Origin: Lysinibacillus odysseyi
GTDB lineage: Bacteria > Bacillota > Bacilli > Bacillales_A > Planococcaceae
Direction: 5' to 3'
Assembly (NCBI GenBank): GCA_014595895.1
Contig: JABUKB010000007.1
Coordinates: forward strand, 1 to 64,000
DNA: 64,000 bases
Of the stretch, positions 54,702 to 63,536 are shown in pieces. Made by a program: the position numbers and the translations under genes. How positions within the stretch are numbered: the stretch's first letter is position 1; every line of letters starts with the position of its first letter. The notes below the pieces were generated by a model, which saw nothing but the letters and a program-made list of their open reading frames with translations, did no database searches and had not been told where the DNA came from.

Positions 54702-54998
54702 ATGCAGACAGAATGCCCTGCTATCCATCAGCTAATGAAGCTTCTACAAAAACATGTAGAGCAAAAGCAGCTGATGGATAGTTTTTTGTTATATCTAGAA
54801 AACAGAGCAACTGGTAAGGACTGTGAACGGATGGCGAAGTATTTTATCGCGCATACGGAATATTTTCCGTCCAGCGATTGTGTATATACCTATATAAGCC
54901 TTCTTCAATACGAGCAAAAGCTTGTGGAAGAAAGGCTTATTTTAATTGTGGAAGGCTTGACAGGACAAGGGCTAATGCAGCTCTTAAGTAATAAATAA
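54702..54998 (+). CDS. hypothetical protein of the transfer operon
   Basis: 98 residues, helical, Gln/Leu-rich with Cys and Tyr at regular positions. Unrecognised. GAGGTG lies eight bases before the ATG. It is on the same strand as the transfer genes, with about 150 bases to the NusG-like gene and 75 to the next. Confidence 0.5.
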   Translation: MQTECPAIHQLMKLLQKHVEQKQLMDSFLLYLENRATGKDCERMAKYFIAHTEYFPSSDCVYTYISLLQYEQKLVEERLILIVEGLTGQGLMQLLSNK

Positions 54999-55027
54999 AT
55001 CAATAAACCAATAAAAAAATTAATTAA

Positions 55028-55040
55028 TTAATACATTAAT
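55028..55040. repeat. 13-bp palindrome TTAATACATTAAT, transfer operon copy
   Basis: Lies in the gap between the 98-residue gene and the first membrane gene of the transfer block. Confidence 0.6.
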
Positions 55041-55072
55041 GTATTTGTGTATCGGAAAGCGAGGTGATCAGA

Positions 55073-55294
55073 GTGAAAGGACTATTTCTGTTTATTTTCG
55101 GTTTTTTAACGTTTTTATTTGTCGGAGTTATTTTACTTGAGAGTTTCCCTAGTCTTCAGCCGGTATGGGATGAATTTAAATCCTTGGTTTCCATTACTTA
55201 TAACGAGGTGAAGCTAGAATACGGTGCATTGGCCGCAGGGGTGATTGCCGTTGGTATTATTACACTTGCAGCAACATCGTTAAACAAACGGTAG
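55073..55294 (+). CDS. small membrane protein of the transfer operon
   Basis: 73 residues with two membrane spans (about 2-20 and 49-69). GTG at 55073 is chosen because GAGGTGATC precedes it; a GTG at 55064 is inside that site. It is likely a structural subunit of the conjugation channel, similar in size to TcpA/B neighbours. No specific family is assigned. Confidence 0.55.
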   Translation: MKGLFLFIFGFLTFLFVGVILLESFPSLQPVWDEFKSLVSITYNEVKLEYGALAAGVIAVGIITLAATSLNKR

Positions 55295-55310
55295 ATGAGA
55301 GGTGATGAGA

Positions 55311-56357
55311 TTGAATTGGTTTCAGAAAGTCGCAACTAAGCTTGAAAAGGTCTCTGCTGGCATAAAATCTGATGTAGCCGTAACAAAAGAGAAACAACAA
55401 ATGAAGAAAGCCCGGGTAAAACCGAGAGGCTACTTCATGCGAAAGCTGGGGGTAGCACTATTTTGGTTCGCCTTTTTCTTTATGCTATTTGTCATCGGCA
55501 ACAGCTTGCTTGCCCCGGACAATGTAGAGAGTGAGGAGGATACAGGCAGTGAGGCTGTGAAGGTAACCTCCATTGAGGCAACGGAATTTGCCAAACGCTT
55601 CGCGAAGGCTTTTTATACGTGGGAGCCAAGTGAGCATGTCAATACAGAGCGTGAGGAACAGCTCGCTCCGTTTTTAGGTAAAAATGTAGAGCCTTTTGCA
55701 GGACTGGATATTACAGGGGCAATGTGGAAATCTGCGGTACGTGCTGTTGAAGTAAAAGAGATAAAGGCGATTTCAGATGAGACAGCGCATATCACACTTC
55801 GTGTTTCACAGCTGGTAACCGAAACACATAAACAAGATGATACGGCGACAGCAATGGTAGAAATCTCTAAGGAAGAGCAGGAAACAGAAGAAGTCATTAA
55901 ATATGTAGTGGTTCCGGTTGCTTATGCGGGGGACCAGTTTTTTGTTTATGCAAATCCGATGTTTACGTATGTGAATGAAGGGGTGACGAAAGGATCCGTA
56001 GCATACCAGGATTTAAAAGAAGCGCCCATTGAAATGGTGCAGGAAATCACAGCTTTTCTACCGACATTTTTTAAAGCGTATACAGTGGACTCACAGGAGC
56101 AGCTGAATTATTTATTAAAAGAGGACCGTTTGGTGACAGGTCTAAATAATTCAATGGTATTTGAGGAAGTGGTCAGTACGAAAGTGTATGTCGGGACAAA
56201 TGGGAGCTGGCTTACATTCGCAACGGTAAAGCTGACAGACCCGACAACGAAGCTGCAAACGAAAACCACGTATCAGCTGGAGATTGTAAAAGAAGCATCG
56301 CAGCTTGTCGTAAGTGGCTTTAATAACTACGGAAATATGAATGTATTAATTGATTAA
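55311..56357 (+). CDS. TcpC/ConB-like conjugation protein
   Basis: About 348 residues. An N-terminal basic region is followed by one membrane span (about residues 47-66, ALFWFAFFFMLFVIGN). The extracytoplasmic part (about 85-345) holds two tandem NTF2/VirB8-like domains, as in TcpC and ConB, which bridge the membrane in Gram-positive type IV secretion. GAGAGGTGA supports TTG at 55311. The next gene is separated by the AT-rich GAATGTATTAATTGATTAAT region. Confidence 0.75.
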   Translation: MNWFQKVATKLEKVSAGIKSDVAVTKEKQQMKKARVKPRGYFMRKLGVALFWFAFFFMLFVIGNSLLAPDNVESEEDTGSEAVKVTSIEATEFAKRFAKAFYTWEPSEHVNTEREEQLAPFLGKNVEPFAGLDITGAMWKSAVRAVEVKEIKAISDETAHITLRVSQLVTETHKQDDTATAMVEISKEEQETEEVIKYVVVPVAYAGDQFFVYANPMFTYVNEGVTKGSVAYQDLKEAPIEMVQEITAFLPTFFKAYTVDSQEQLNYLLKEDRLVTGLNNSMVFEEVVSTKVYVGTNGSWLTFATVKLTDPTTKLQTKTTYQLEIVKEASQLVVSGFNNYGNMNVLID

Positions 56358-56400
56358 TAGTTTAATGGGTTAATGGATTGACAGAAAAGGAGCTGAGGAA

Positions 56401-56622
56401 ATGGATTTATCAACGTTATTCGAATGGCTAAAGGAACAAGCAGGCTACGTATTAATGATTATTGGGATTATCATTATTTTAATAACCGCAGCACAACGAC
56501 GCTGGACAGCAATGATTGGTGCAATTATTGCCATTGCATTTATCGGGATCTTTGTACTCAATCCGGAAATTATTAAGGGCTTGTCAACGTGGTTAAATGA
56601 CAAAGTAAATCTAGGCGGATAA
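56401..56622 (+). CDS. small membrane protein, TcpD-like
   Basis: 73 residues with two spans (about 13-28 and 33-52) and a charged tail. AAGGAGCTGAGG precedes the ATG. In Tcp systems a short two-span protein lies between TcpC and TcpE. The identification is by position and topology. Confidence 0.6.
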   Translation: MDLSTLFEWLKEQAGYVLMIIGIIIILITAAQRRWTAMIGAIIAIAFIGIFVLNPEIIKGLSTWLNDKVNLGG

Positions 56623-56634
56623 GGAGGCGCTTCT

Positions 56635-57246
56635 ATGAATAGGCAACGTCTATCCCTACTTGTATTGAATGACTATCTGAAGTTTGACCGAAAAATCTAC
56701 CAGTTCATGGGCTTTTCCTTTGGACGGGCCATTAAGGTGAAAACGATAGTGTACTTCTTTTTGGCACTGGCTACCGAGCTGCTGCTATTTTTTGTACCTG
56801 TTGTTTCGGGCTTTCTAAAAATGCTGCCGGAGGTATTTCTGCTCATTGTTCCGTTTACGGTTGCTTACTTACTGTCAGACATTGCGACTGAGGGACGTTC
56901 CTCGGTACATTATTTCCGTTCCGTTTTACAGTATACATTCAGAAAACAGCGCAAGGTCACGTATTGCTATGGCAGGGAAATTGCAAAGCCAACCGTCTAT
57001 CAGTTCCGGGAAGTCGTGACACTGAACTTTGCAGCAGTCGATCCGTATTACGAAAAACGCGCACTGGCACTGGAAAAAGCAAAGGTAAAGGAGGAAAACC
57101 GCAGACAAAAGCGTCTGGCGAAAATGCCAAAGAAAAAAGAGGCGATGCCGGTGCTTCCTGCAAAAGTAGAGGAAGCACTATTAACCCCCGTTCTACAGCC
57201 GAAAGAGGAGCCGGCTTTAACATTTCGCTTAAGAGAGGAGGAGTAG
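56635..57246 (+). CDS. tcpE: TcpE-like conjugation protein
   Basis: 203 residues. RKIYQFMGFSFGRAIKVKTI, two membrane spans (about 40-55 and 60-80) and LSDIATEGRSSVHYFRSVLQ match TcpE/ConD proteins. These sit in the inner membrane of Gram-positive conjugation machines. The C-terminal ~60 residues form a Lys/Glu-rich tail not usual in short TcpE. AAGGAGG precedes the ATG. The stop is one base before the VirB4-like start. Confidence 0.85.
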   Translation: MNRQRLSLLVLNDYLKFDRKIYQFMGFSFGRAIKVKTIVYFFLALATELLLFFVPVVSGFLKMLPEVFLLIVPFTVAYLLSDIATEGRSSVHYFRSVLQYTFRKQRKVTYCYGREIAKPTVYQFREVVTLNFAAVDPYYEKRALALEKAKVKEENRRQKRLAKMPKKKEAMPVLPAKVEEALLTPVLQPKEEPALTFRLREEE

Positions 57247-57247
57247 T

Positions 57248-59845
57248 GTGGTTGCCATACTAGATTATCCGGTAAAGCATATTGACGGAAATTTGATTTT
57301 TGGAGCTGATGGCACGGTTACGGCGTATTACCGACTAGCGGGCTTTAACTATGAATTTTTAGATGACGAGGATAAATTTATCCCGTTTCATTCACAGCTT
57401 GCATACCTGTTTAATAACCGCTACGACCTGCATTTCATCTCGGAGCCGTTCCCGACAAATATCGATACGATTTTAGCGGACACCATTGCAAGCATGAAAC
57501 GGAAAGACTATCCGTTAAAGGGAGCTGGCTTGCAGTACTTTGACTATTTACGTGTGTATTTTGATGAGCAAAAGCTTAAAAAAGAAACAAGCGAGTACAT
57601 TCAGTATATTGGCGTACAACTGGACCCTTCGAAAAATAAATACAGGGACGGCAATATCGGTGTCACCGTTTTTCAGTCGCTGAAGGAGCTGTGGAAAGGC
57701 TTAAGCGTAAGTGTGAATAAAGCAGCCGGTGTCGCGAGTAATGAGCTGTTGCAGGCGGAGATTAATGCCTGGCATGACCAGGCGGACCTTCTAAAAGAGC
57801 AGCTGCAAGCGGGCTTTTTATGTAAGGTTGAAAAAGCCGGAACGGCAGAGTGTGTTTATTTGCTTGAAAAGGAGTTTTCGGTTACATCGAGCAATGCAGA
57901 GGTTACAAGCCGGGAGGAATTTCGCAGTGGCGAGGTTGTAGAGGGCTATGAAGAATTAAATGGTGAGTCAATCACTTACCAAAAAGTACGTACAAACCCA
58001 CGCGACTTTTTAGAGCTGCAAGGCACAAATATTGAAGAGTACACGGCAACATCATTGAAACTCACAAAGCTTGATACGTCCGACGAGGAACAAACGTACT
58101 TTACCAAATATTTAGTTGTGCATGCGATGGACAATGAAATGAGCTTTCCGCATAACGAATGGCTCTACCTGCTTCAGTCACGTTTAGGGTTCCCTGTGTC
58201 AACAAGTATTCGGGCGTATCATCAATCGAATGAACGTATCGTGAAGCGCCTGTCGAATAAACGGCTAGAGTTTATTGATCAAAAGCAGGAAGCCTACAAG
58301 GCAGGAGCAGATACGGACCTTGCCCTGCATCAATCCGAGCAGGGGGCTATTCAAGCAGAAGCTTATTTTCAAAAGACCGGTCAGCCGGCCTATGCCTGTT
58401 CCATTATTTTTAAGGTCGGGGCAGGTAACCAAAAGGATTTAAGCCTGCGGGCTGAGCAACTGAAGCAGGAGCTTTTGAAATACGGCATGAAGGTCGTCAG
58501 TCCGTTTGGTGAGCAAATGGCTCTTGCGATGGAAAAACTGCTTGGTTCAAGACAAATTAACACCGATTACAAAATTGAAGCAGAATCAGGTGTACTTGCA
58601 GCGATGATGTTCGGGGCTACAACCTCCGTTGGCGATAACCGGGGCTTTTATATCGGGTTTACAGACCGGTTGAAACGTCCTGTATTCATTCAGCCGGACT
58701 TAGCTGCCAAAGCCTATAATATCGGCAATTTAGAGGATAGTATTTCTGCCATTGTCGCCGGGGCAACGGGGAAGGGGAAATCATATTTCATGAACCTCTA
58801 TACGACACTTTCCGTTTTAACCGGTTCACAGGCATTGATCGTGGATCCCAAGGGTGACCGTAAACACTGGGATAGCCTGCCGTTAATCGATAAAGAATAC
58901 ATTTCAAAATGGACACTCGGGAGTGAGCTATCGGATAAAGGTTGTTTAGACCCGTTTCGTACATCGGATTCGATTGAAAATGCGAAGGCAACGGCAAAGG
59001 ACATTCTGGCCTACCTTGTCGGGGTAGACCTCCGTGATACGGAGTACCAAATGCTCGCACTTGCTGTGGAAGCTGTTGCGACCGAGGAAGACCCGTGCAT
59101 CGGTGCAGTGATTACGCATTTAGAAGGCATGCTGGAGGATAGTGAGGCAAAAATGTCGGAGAAAAAGCAGCAGGCGATTGAATCCCTCGTTGATATTTTC
59201 CATTCCCTGCGTAATGAAAAGCTCGCCTCATTATTATTTGGTGAGGTCGGGCAGGACTATAAAGTGCTGAAGGTGGACAAGCCAATGCAAATTTTAATGG
59301 TGGAGCATTTAAACTTGCCGGATACGGACCAGACACAATCCGGAAAGCTTTTGCCTTCCCAGAAATTATCCGAGGCGATCATGATCTCCATTACCGCCTT
59401 TACGCAGCAATATATGTTTCGTCAGGACCGAGGCATCCATAAAATCATCCTGCAGGACGAAGCTAGCTCGATTGATGCCAATCCTTCAGGTCGTCGGATG
59501 ATGGATTTCATCATCCGGAAAGGACGTTACTATAACACGACGCTTTTAAAGGGCTCGCAAAATGCAACGGACCATGGCAATGACGTGGCCAATGTCGGGA
59601 TGAAATTTTCCTTTGGTTTACGTAAATCAGAAGAGGCACGTGAGATGCTGAAATTCCTGAACCTGCCTGAAACGGAAAGCAACGTGCAACGGTTACGAAC
59701 ATTGGAAAAGGGGCATTGCCTATTCCAGGATATTTACGGACGCACCACAACGATTTATATTGACCCGGTCTTTGTCGAGTTCGAACGTGCCTTTGACTCC
59801 TCAACAGCAAGCGAAGAGGAGCGTCAATACGAACAGAGTAAATAA
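57248..59845 (+). CDS. VirB4-like conjugation ATPase (TcpF/ConE type)
   Basis: 865 residues. The Walker A AGATGKGKSYFMNLY lies about residues 504-518, Walker B KIILQDEASSID about 732-743, and the N-terminal VirB4 domain covers about 1-450. This hexameric ATPase powers assembly and DNA transfer in type IV secretion. The start is GTG, one base after the tcpE stop, implying coupling. The length is normal for the family and the frame is intact. It is the most certain marker that this block transfers DNA. Confidence 0.95.
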   Translation: MVAILDYPVKHIDGNLIFGADGTVTAYYRLAGFNYEFLDDEDKFIPFHSQLAYLFNNRYDLHFISEPFPTNIDTILADTIASMKRKDYPLKGAGLQYFDYLRVYFDEQKLKKETSEYIQYIGVQLDPSKNKYRDGNIGVTVFQSLKELWKGLSVSVNKAAGVASNELLQAEINAWHDQADLLKEQLQAGFLCKVEKAGTAECVYLLEKEFSVTSSNAEVTSREEFRSGEVVEGYEELNGESITYQKVRTNPRDFLELQGTNIEEYTATSLKLTKLDTSDEEQTYFTKYLVVHAMDNEMSFPHNEWLYLLQSRLGFPVSTSIRAYHQSNERIVKRLSNKRLEFIDQKQEAYKAGADTDLALHQSEQGAIQAEAYFQKTGQPAYACSIIFKVGAGNQKDLSLRAEQLKQELLKYGMKVVSPFGEQMALAMEKLLGSRQINTDYKIEAESGVLAAMMFGATTSVGDNRGFYIGFTDRLKRPVFIQPDLAAKAYNIGNLEDSISAIVAGATGKGKSYFMNLYTTLSVLTGSQALIVDPKGDRKHWDSLPLIDKEYISKWTLGSELSDKGCLDPFRTSDSIENAKATAKDILAYLVGVDLRDTEYQMLALAVEAVATEEDPCIGAVITHLEGMLEDSEAKMSEKKQQAIESLVDIFHSLRNEKLASLLFGEVGQDYKVLKVDKPMQILMVEHLNLPDTDQTQSGKLLPSQKLSEAIMISITAFTQQYMFRQDRGIHKIILQDEASSIDANPSGRRMMDFIIRKGRYYNTTLLKGSQNATDHGNDVANVGMKFSFGLRKSEEAREMLKFLNLPETESNVQRLRTLEKGHCLFQDIYGRTTTIYIDPVFVEFERAFDSSTASEEERQYEQSK

Positions 59846-59858
59846 AAACATTAAACAA

Positions 59859-59903
59859 TTAATACATTAATGTATAAATAAACATATTTATTAATGCATT
59901 AAT
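59859..59903. repeat. two copies of the 13-bp palindrome before the VirB6/TcpH-like gene
   Basis: TTAATACATTAAT (59859-59871) and TTAATGCATTAAT (59891-59903), 19 bases apart, directly upstream of the next gene. Confidence 0.7.
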
Positions 59904-59919
59904 TAATGGAGGTAGCTGC

Positions 59920-62064
59920 ATGAAAAAATATGTGATGTATTTGCTCATTCTAGTGCTGCTATGCATTCCACAAGGTGTTGATTCGGCTTTGATTCAGGAT
60001 AGAACGCCGGTTGATAATGTATATGATACTAATAATCATGGTCGTTATAAGGGAACTGAGGTTTATTATGATTTAGATATTGTTGTAGATAGTGAAGAAA
60101 CAGGAGTTACGGATTGGATGTTTAATCCGTTTGATACGTTAAGTGGTGAAGGTACTAAGCTAATCGATTTAGCGCTTTTTAAATTTGTAGAAGGTTTATT
60201 TATGTTAAACGTATTTCTAACAAATGTATTGATTGGCATTATGGAATTTGCGTTAAATAGTGCGGACGTATTAAACCAACTAATATCTCGTATAGCGATT
60301 ACTGTTTCAGCGTTTACAGGAATTACGAATGGTAATTTTTCTTCTTCGGGTTTATTTGGCGGAACAATAGGTGTTATTTGTGTCATAGTTGTGATTTATG
60401 CGTTGTGGCAGTTTGTCACGAAACGGGAGAAAATAGCAGCTTTTGGAACAATTGCACAGTCTATTATTGCTTTTACAATTTCACTACTCATCTTTTCGAA
60501 TTTTTCTGGCTTTTTACAGGGAATGAATTCAATGAGTAATGAGGTTTCTGTTCTATTACTTCCAAATGAAAACCAAGAAAACCAAACAACACAATCATTA
60601 ATGTATGATAATATTTTCAATTCATTTGTTCATGTACCTTACTTGATGTTGCAGTATTCGACTACAAATGAATTAGATATTACGGAGGAACGAATTAAAA
60701 ATCTATTATCGAAAAAGCCTAATTCAGAGGAACGAAATGAAGTAGCAAAAAAAGAAATTGAAGAGTATGGAAATTTTACGATGCATTCATCGAACTTAGT
60801 GGAACGATTAATTTTTGTTTGTGTAGCAATTTTAATCAATGCGTTTAATTCAATACCCGTACTCTTATTGGCACTGAGTATTATACTCTGCCAGTTTTGG
60901 TTTATGTTAATTGCAATGTTAGCACCTTTTGCATTACTTTGGTCAGCTTTACCTGAACAAATAGGTGTCTTGAAACGCTTCTTTTTTGAACTATGTATTC
61001 CGCTGTTTATTAAAATTGGGTTGGTAATAATGACAATCTTTTTATTTGGATTAACTGAGATTATTTATGGATTAAATACGCTAGATGGTAGTTTAATTGG
61101 TTTTATCACAGCTGGAGTATTGCAATTTATGTTGCTACTATCACTATTTTTAATGAGAAAGCGCATTTTCGATATCTTTTCGAAAGGCTCTGTACAGTTA
61201 AGCCAAATGCGAGAAAGCTTTGCGCACGGTAAAGAGAAAGCTTTATCTCCGGTGAAAAAGACAGCAGAAGGTGCTGGGACCCTTGCAGGTGCAGTAGCAG
61301 GTGGCATGATAGCAGGTCCACAAGGTGCGGCACTTGGGGCGAATATTGGTAACAGTGCCACGCAAGCTTTAACAGGCAGTGCCGGTGTGGGAAAGTCGAT
61401 GCAACGCGCATCCTTTTCGGCATATGCCTTAAAGAAAACGATGGATGCCCAGCCGAAAGATAAATTTGGTGATAAGGTAGCACCGAACTTCTTTAAAGAG
61501 GTGACTAAATCTAATATGTCCGCAATGGAAAAAGAAAACTTAAGCACTTTAACAGAACTGGGCTTAGACGAACAATCAGCCAAGGAAACGGTTTTGGGTA
61601 TGCGTAAGGAAGGATTGAATCACCTGAATGCAAAGGATATAGAAGGTTCGGTTCGGCCTTCTTTTGAGCAAGCAGCACAAGATGGAAATCAAAGGAATCC
61701 ACATGAATATGTACTAAATACACTAAGAGCGTCACAGCGTTCCTCAAGATTTGAGGGCTTATATGAGGAAAGTGAGCATGGGGGTATTAAATTAGGTAAT
61801 TACAATGCCGTCTCAAAGGGTAAATATCAAGCAATCCCTGAAACAAACATTGTGATTGATAGCTACGGCGAATTGCATCAGCGAGCACGTGTTGATACGT
61901 CTGCCATTGAGGGTGATGTAACACTGGAAACAGCATCAACATTATCTAGACAAGCGAGAATTAATGATGTGACGAGTATTAATCAGCATGTGATTCAAAG
62001 TGAAAGCATGGAAAGTGAGCAGGCAAAGCCATTTGTCCAGTTGTTTGAGGATAATCAAAAGTAG
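59920..62064 (+). CDS. VirB6/TcpH-like membrane protein (CD3337/EF1877 type)
   Basis: 714 residues. A signal-like N terminus is followed by many spans (about 80-110, 143-165, 175-197, 300-330, 335-365, 375-400) that form the polytopic channel component. A Gly/Ala-rich block (EGAGTLAGAVAGGMIAGPQG, about 450) and a long soluble C-terminal region follow. This is the CD3337/EF1877-type mobile-element membrane protein, the likely VirB6 equivalent. GGAGG precedes the ATG. Confidence 0.85.
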   Translation: MKKYVMYLLILVLLCIPQGVDSALIQDRTPVDNVYDTNNHGRYKGTEVYYDLDIVVDSEETGVTDWMFNPFDTLSGEGTKLIDLALFKFVEGLFMLNVFLTNVLIGIMEFALNSADVLNQLISRIAITVSAFTGITNGNFSSSGLFGGTIGVICVIVVIYALWQFVTKREKIAAFGTIAQSIIAFTISLLIFSNFSGFLQGMNSMSNEVSVLLLPNENQENQTTQSLMYDNIFNSFVHVPYLMLQYSTTNELDITEERIKNLLSKKPNSEERNEVAKKEIEEYGNFTMHSSNLVERLIFVCVAILINAFNSIPVLLLALSIILCQFWFMLIAMLAPFALLWSALPEQIGVLKRFFFELCIPLFIKIGLVIMTIFLFGLTEIIYGLNTLDGSLIGFITAGVLQFMLLLSLFLMRKRIFDIFSKGSVQLSQMRESFAHGKEKALSPVKKTAEGAGTLAGAVAGGMIAGPQGAALGANIGNSATQALTGSAGVGKSMQRASFSAYALKKTMDAQPKDKFGDKVAPNFFKEVTKSNMSAMEKENLSTLTELGLDEQSAKETVLGMRKEGLNHLNAKDIEGSVRPSFEQAAQDGNQRNPHEYVLNTLRASQRSSRFEGLYEESEHGGIKLGNYNAVSKGKYQAIPETNIVIDSYGELHQRARVDTSAIEGDVTLETASTLSRQARINDVTSINQHVIQSESMESEQAKPFVQLFEDNQK

Positions 62065-62078
62065 AGAGGGTGAATTTC

Positions 62079-62636
62079 ATGAAAAAAATATGGATGGTCA
62101 TGGGATGCAGTCTTTTATTAGCGGCGTGCGGTGATCCAGATAAAGAAGCTACATCAATAGAAACTCCAGTTGCGGAAAGCGAAAATGAATCGACACAAGT
62201 AACGGAACCATTAGATGAGGATTACGCAGCATTCTTAGAGCATCATTCTGAAACGGAATTAGAGGATGTTCGAGCAACAGGTGAAAAGTTAATGTATGCA
62301 TACTACAGTAAGTTAGATACCCAATTGTACAATAAATTAAAGGAACAACTAGTTGTAGGAGCCCAAACAGAAATTGAAGATTATATTGGAGTACTAGATA
62401 AAAATAAGGATTACGAAATCGAGAATATTAAATCAGAATATATTCAAGGTTTTGATGCTCCAGAAGTACACATTTTATATACCGTTGATTATTTTGAAGT
62501 CAGTAACGGAGATAAGTCGGAGGTTAAAACAAATGAATTTGTTATTACAGCATTAGATTGGAAAGATAAAGAAGGACTTGGTATTTCAAAGTTTGAGGAT
62601 AAAACTCTTCTAGACGAAAATTCATTATTTAATTAA
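62079..62636 (+). CDS. lipoprotein of the transfer operon
   Basis: About 185 residues. KKIWMVMGCSLLLAACGD has a lipobox LAAC, so it is a predicted lipoprotein. The mature part is acidic with a likely NTF2-like fold (ATGEKLMYAYYSKLD ... VHILYTVDYFEVS). ATG at 62079 is eight bases after GAGAGGG; a GTG at 62070 is also possible. It may be a surface part of the transfer apparatus or an exclusion protein. Confidence 0.7.
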   Translation: MKKIWMVMGCSLLLAACGDPDKEATSIETPVAESENESTQVTEPLDEDYAAFLEHHSETELEDVRATGEKLMYAYYSKLDTQLYNKLKEQLVVGAQTEIEDYIGVLDKNKDYEIENIKSEYIQGFDAPEVHILYTVDYFEVSNGDKSEVKTNEFVITALDWKDKEGLGISKFEDKTLLDENSLFN

Positions 62637-62728
62637 CCACATAAATACATTAACTTATTAAACCATTAATATTTTAATATATTTATTTATTAACTGATTT
62701 ATAAATTCTAAAGAAAGGATGTGTAAAG

Positions 62729-63313
62729 GTGCAAAAGCAAACCGAACTCAAAAATGTCCTACATGCACTGGAGGATTTGAAGTCCTACATGATGCTTGAG
62801 TTGGCCAAAATGAATGAGGATGATGTAGCCTATCAAAACACGACCATCTATCCTATACCAGAAATTGAAGAAATATCCTTACCTGTGTCTACCGTTAACG
62901 GAGAGCAGGTCTTTTTCATTTTGCGTATCTTTTTTGAAGGTGCCCTCCCGCCGTATATAAATCCAAGAACGGCAACGGGACATGATCCTTATTACAAAGA
63001 TGTGAGAACCTATTATGAAATCGCAACGGATGCTGCCCTTCGAACGAATAGAGAACGTCCTTCTATCACAAAGGCGGTTGTATTTTTACGGCACCATTTT
63101 AAGGACCTCATCATTCGGGATTTGGATAACCGGAACCGGAAACTAATTATCGATGCTCTAAGAAAAAATCAGGTGATGGGAGAGGATGCCTGGCAACATT
63201 GTTCCTTTTATGAGGAAGGTGTGTTAGCTGAAAAAAATGCGGTGGAAGTGTTTGTAATGGAGCAGCACGTCCTCCCTTATTTTTTACTGCATGAACGCAA
63301 GAAAACGGGCTAA
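62729..63313 (+). CDS. hypothetical protein of the transfer operon
   Basis: 194 residues, mixed alpha/beta. It contains FILRIFFEGALPPYINPRTA and HHFKDLIIRDLDNRNRKLII, which hint at a folded enzyme-like or nucleic-acid-binding domain, but no family is recognised. The start is GTG behind AAAGGATG. It is preceded by AT-rich DNA containing ATTAATATTTTAATAT-type repeats. Confidence 0.5.
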   Translation: MQKQTELKNVLHALEDLKSYMMLELAKMNEDDVAYQNTTIYPIPEIEEISLPVSTVNGEQVFFILRIFFEGALPPYINPRTATGHDPYYKDVRTYYEIATDAALRTNRERPSITKAVVFLRHHFKDLIIRDLDNRNRKLIIDALRKNQVMGEDAWQHCSFYEEGVLAEKNAVEVFVMEQHVLPYFLLHERKKTG

Positions 63314-63536
63314 ATGCATGTCATTTATCCGGCTTATGCTCTTTTTTCTAAATGACACGGGCACCTGAAATTCTAAATGACATGAAAAACACTCGGATAC
63401 TGCTTGCGATAGTACGGATTTTGGCGCTTCAATACGAATACACTGCCTCCCCCGATTTTCGGGAAGATATGTTGAGTGTTGTCATGTGATGAAAGACGAA
63501 ACGTACCAGGCACAGATCATACTGGAGGGATCATGT
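63314..63536. promoter_or_regulatory. structured intergenic region, possible regulatory or transfer site
   Basis: TGTCATTTA (63319-63327) and TAAATGACA (63349-63357) form an inverted pair with a C/T-rich run before the second arm. CATGAAAAACACTC (63381) and GAGTGTTGTCATG (63474-63486) form a second, imperfect inverted pair. A small CCCCCGATTTTCGGG hairpin lies within it. This could be a leader, operator cluster or oriT; sequence does not decide. Confidence 0.4.

Noticed and set aside
56926..57263. Open frames on both strands inside tcpE
   Set aside because: They are shadows of tcpE, which has a good ribosome binding site and a matching family.
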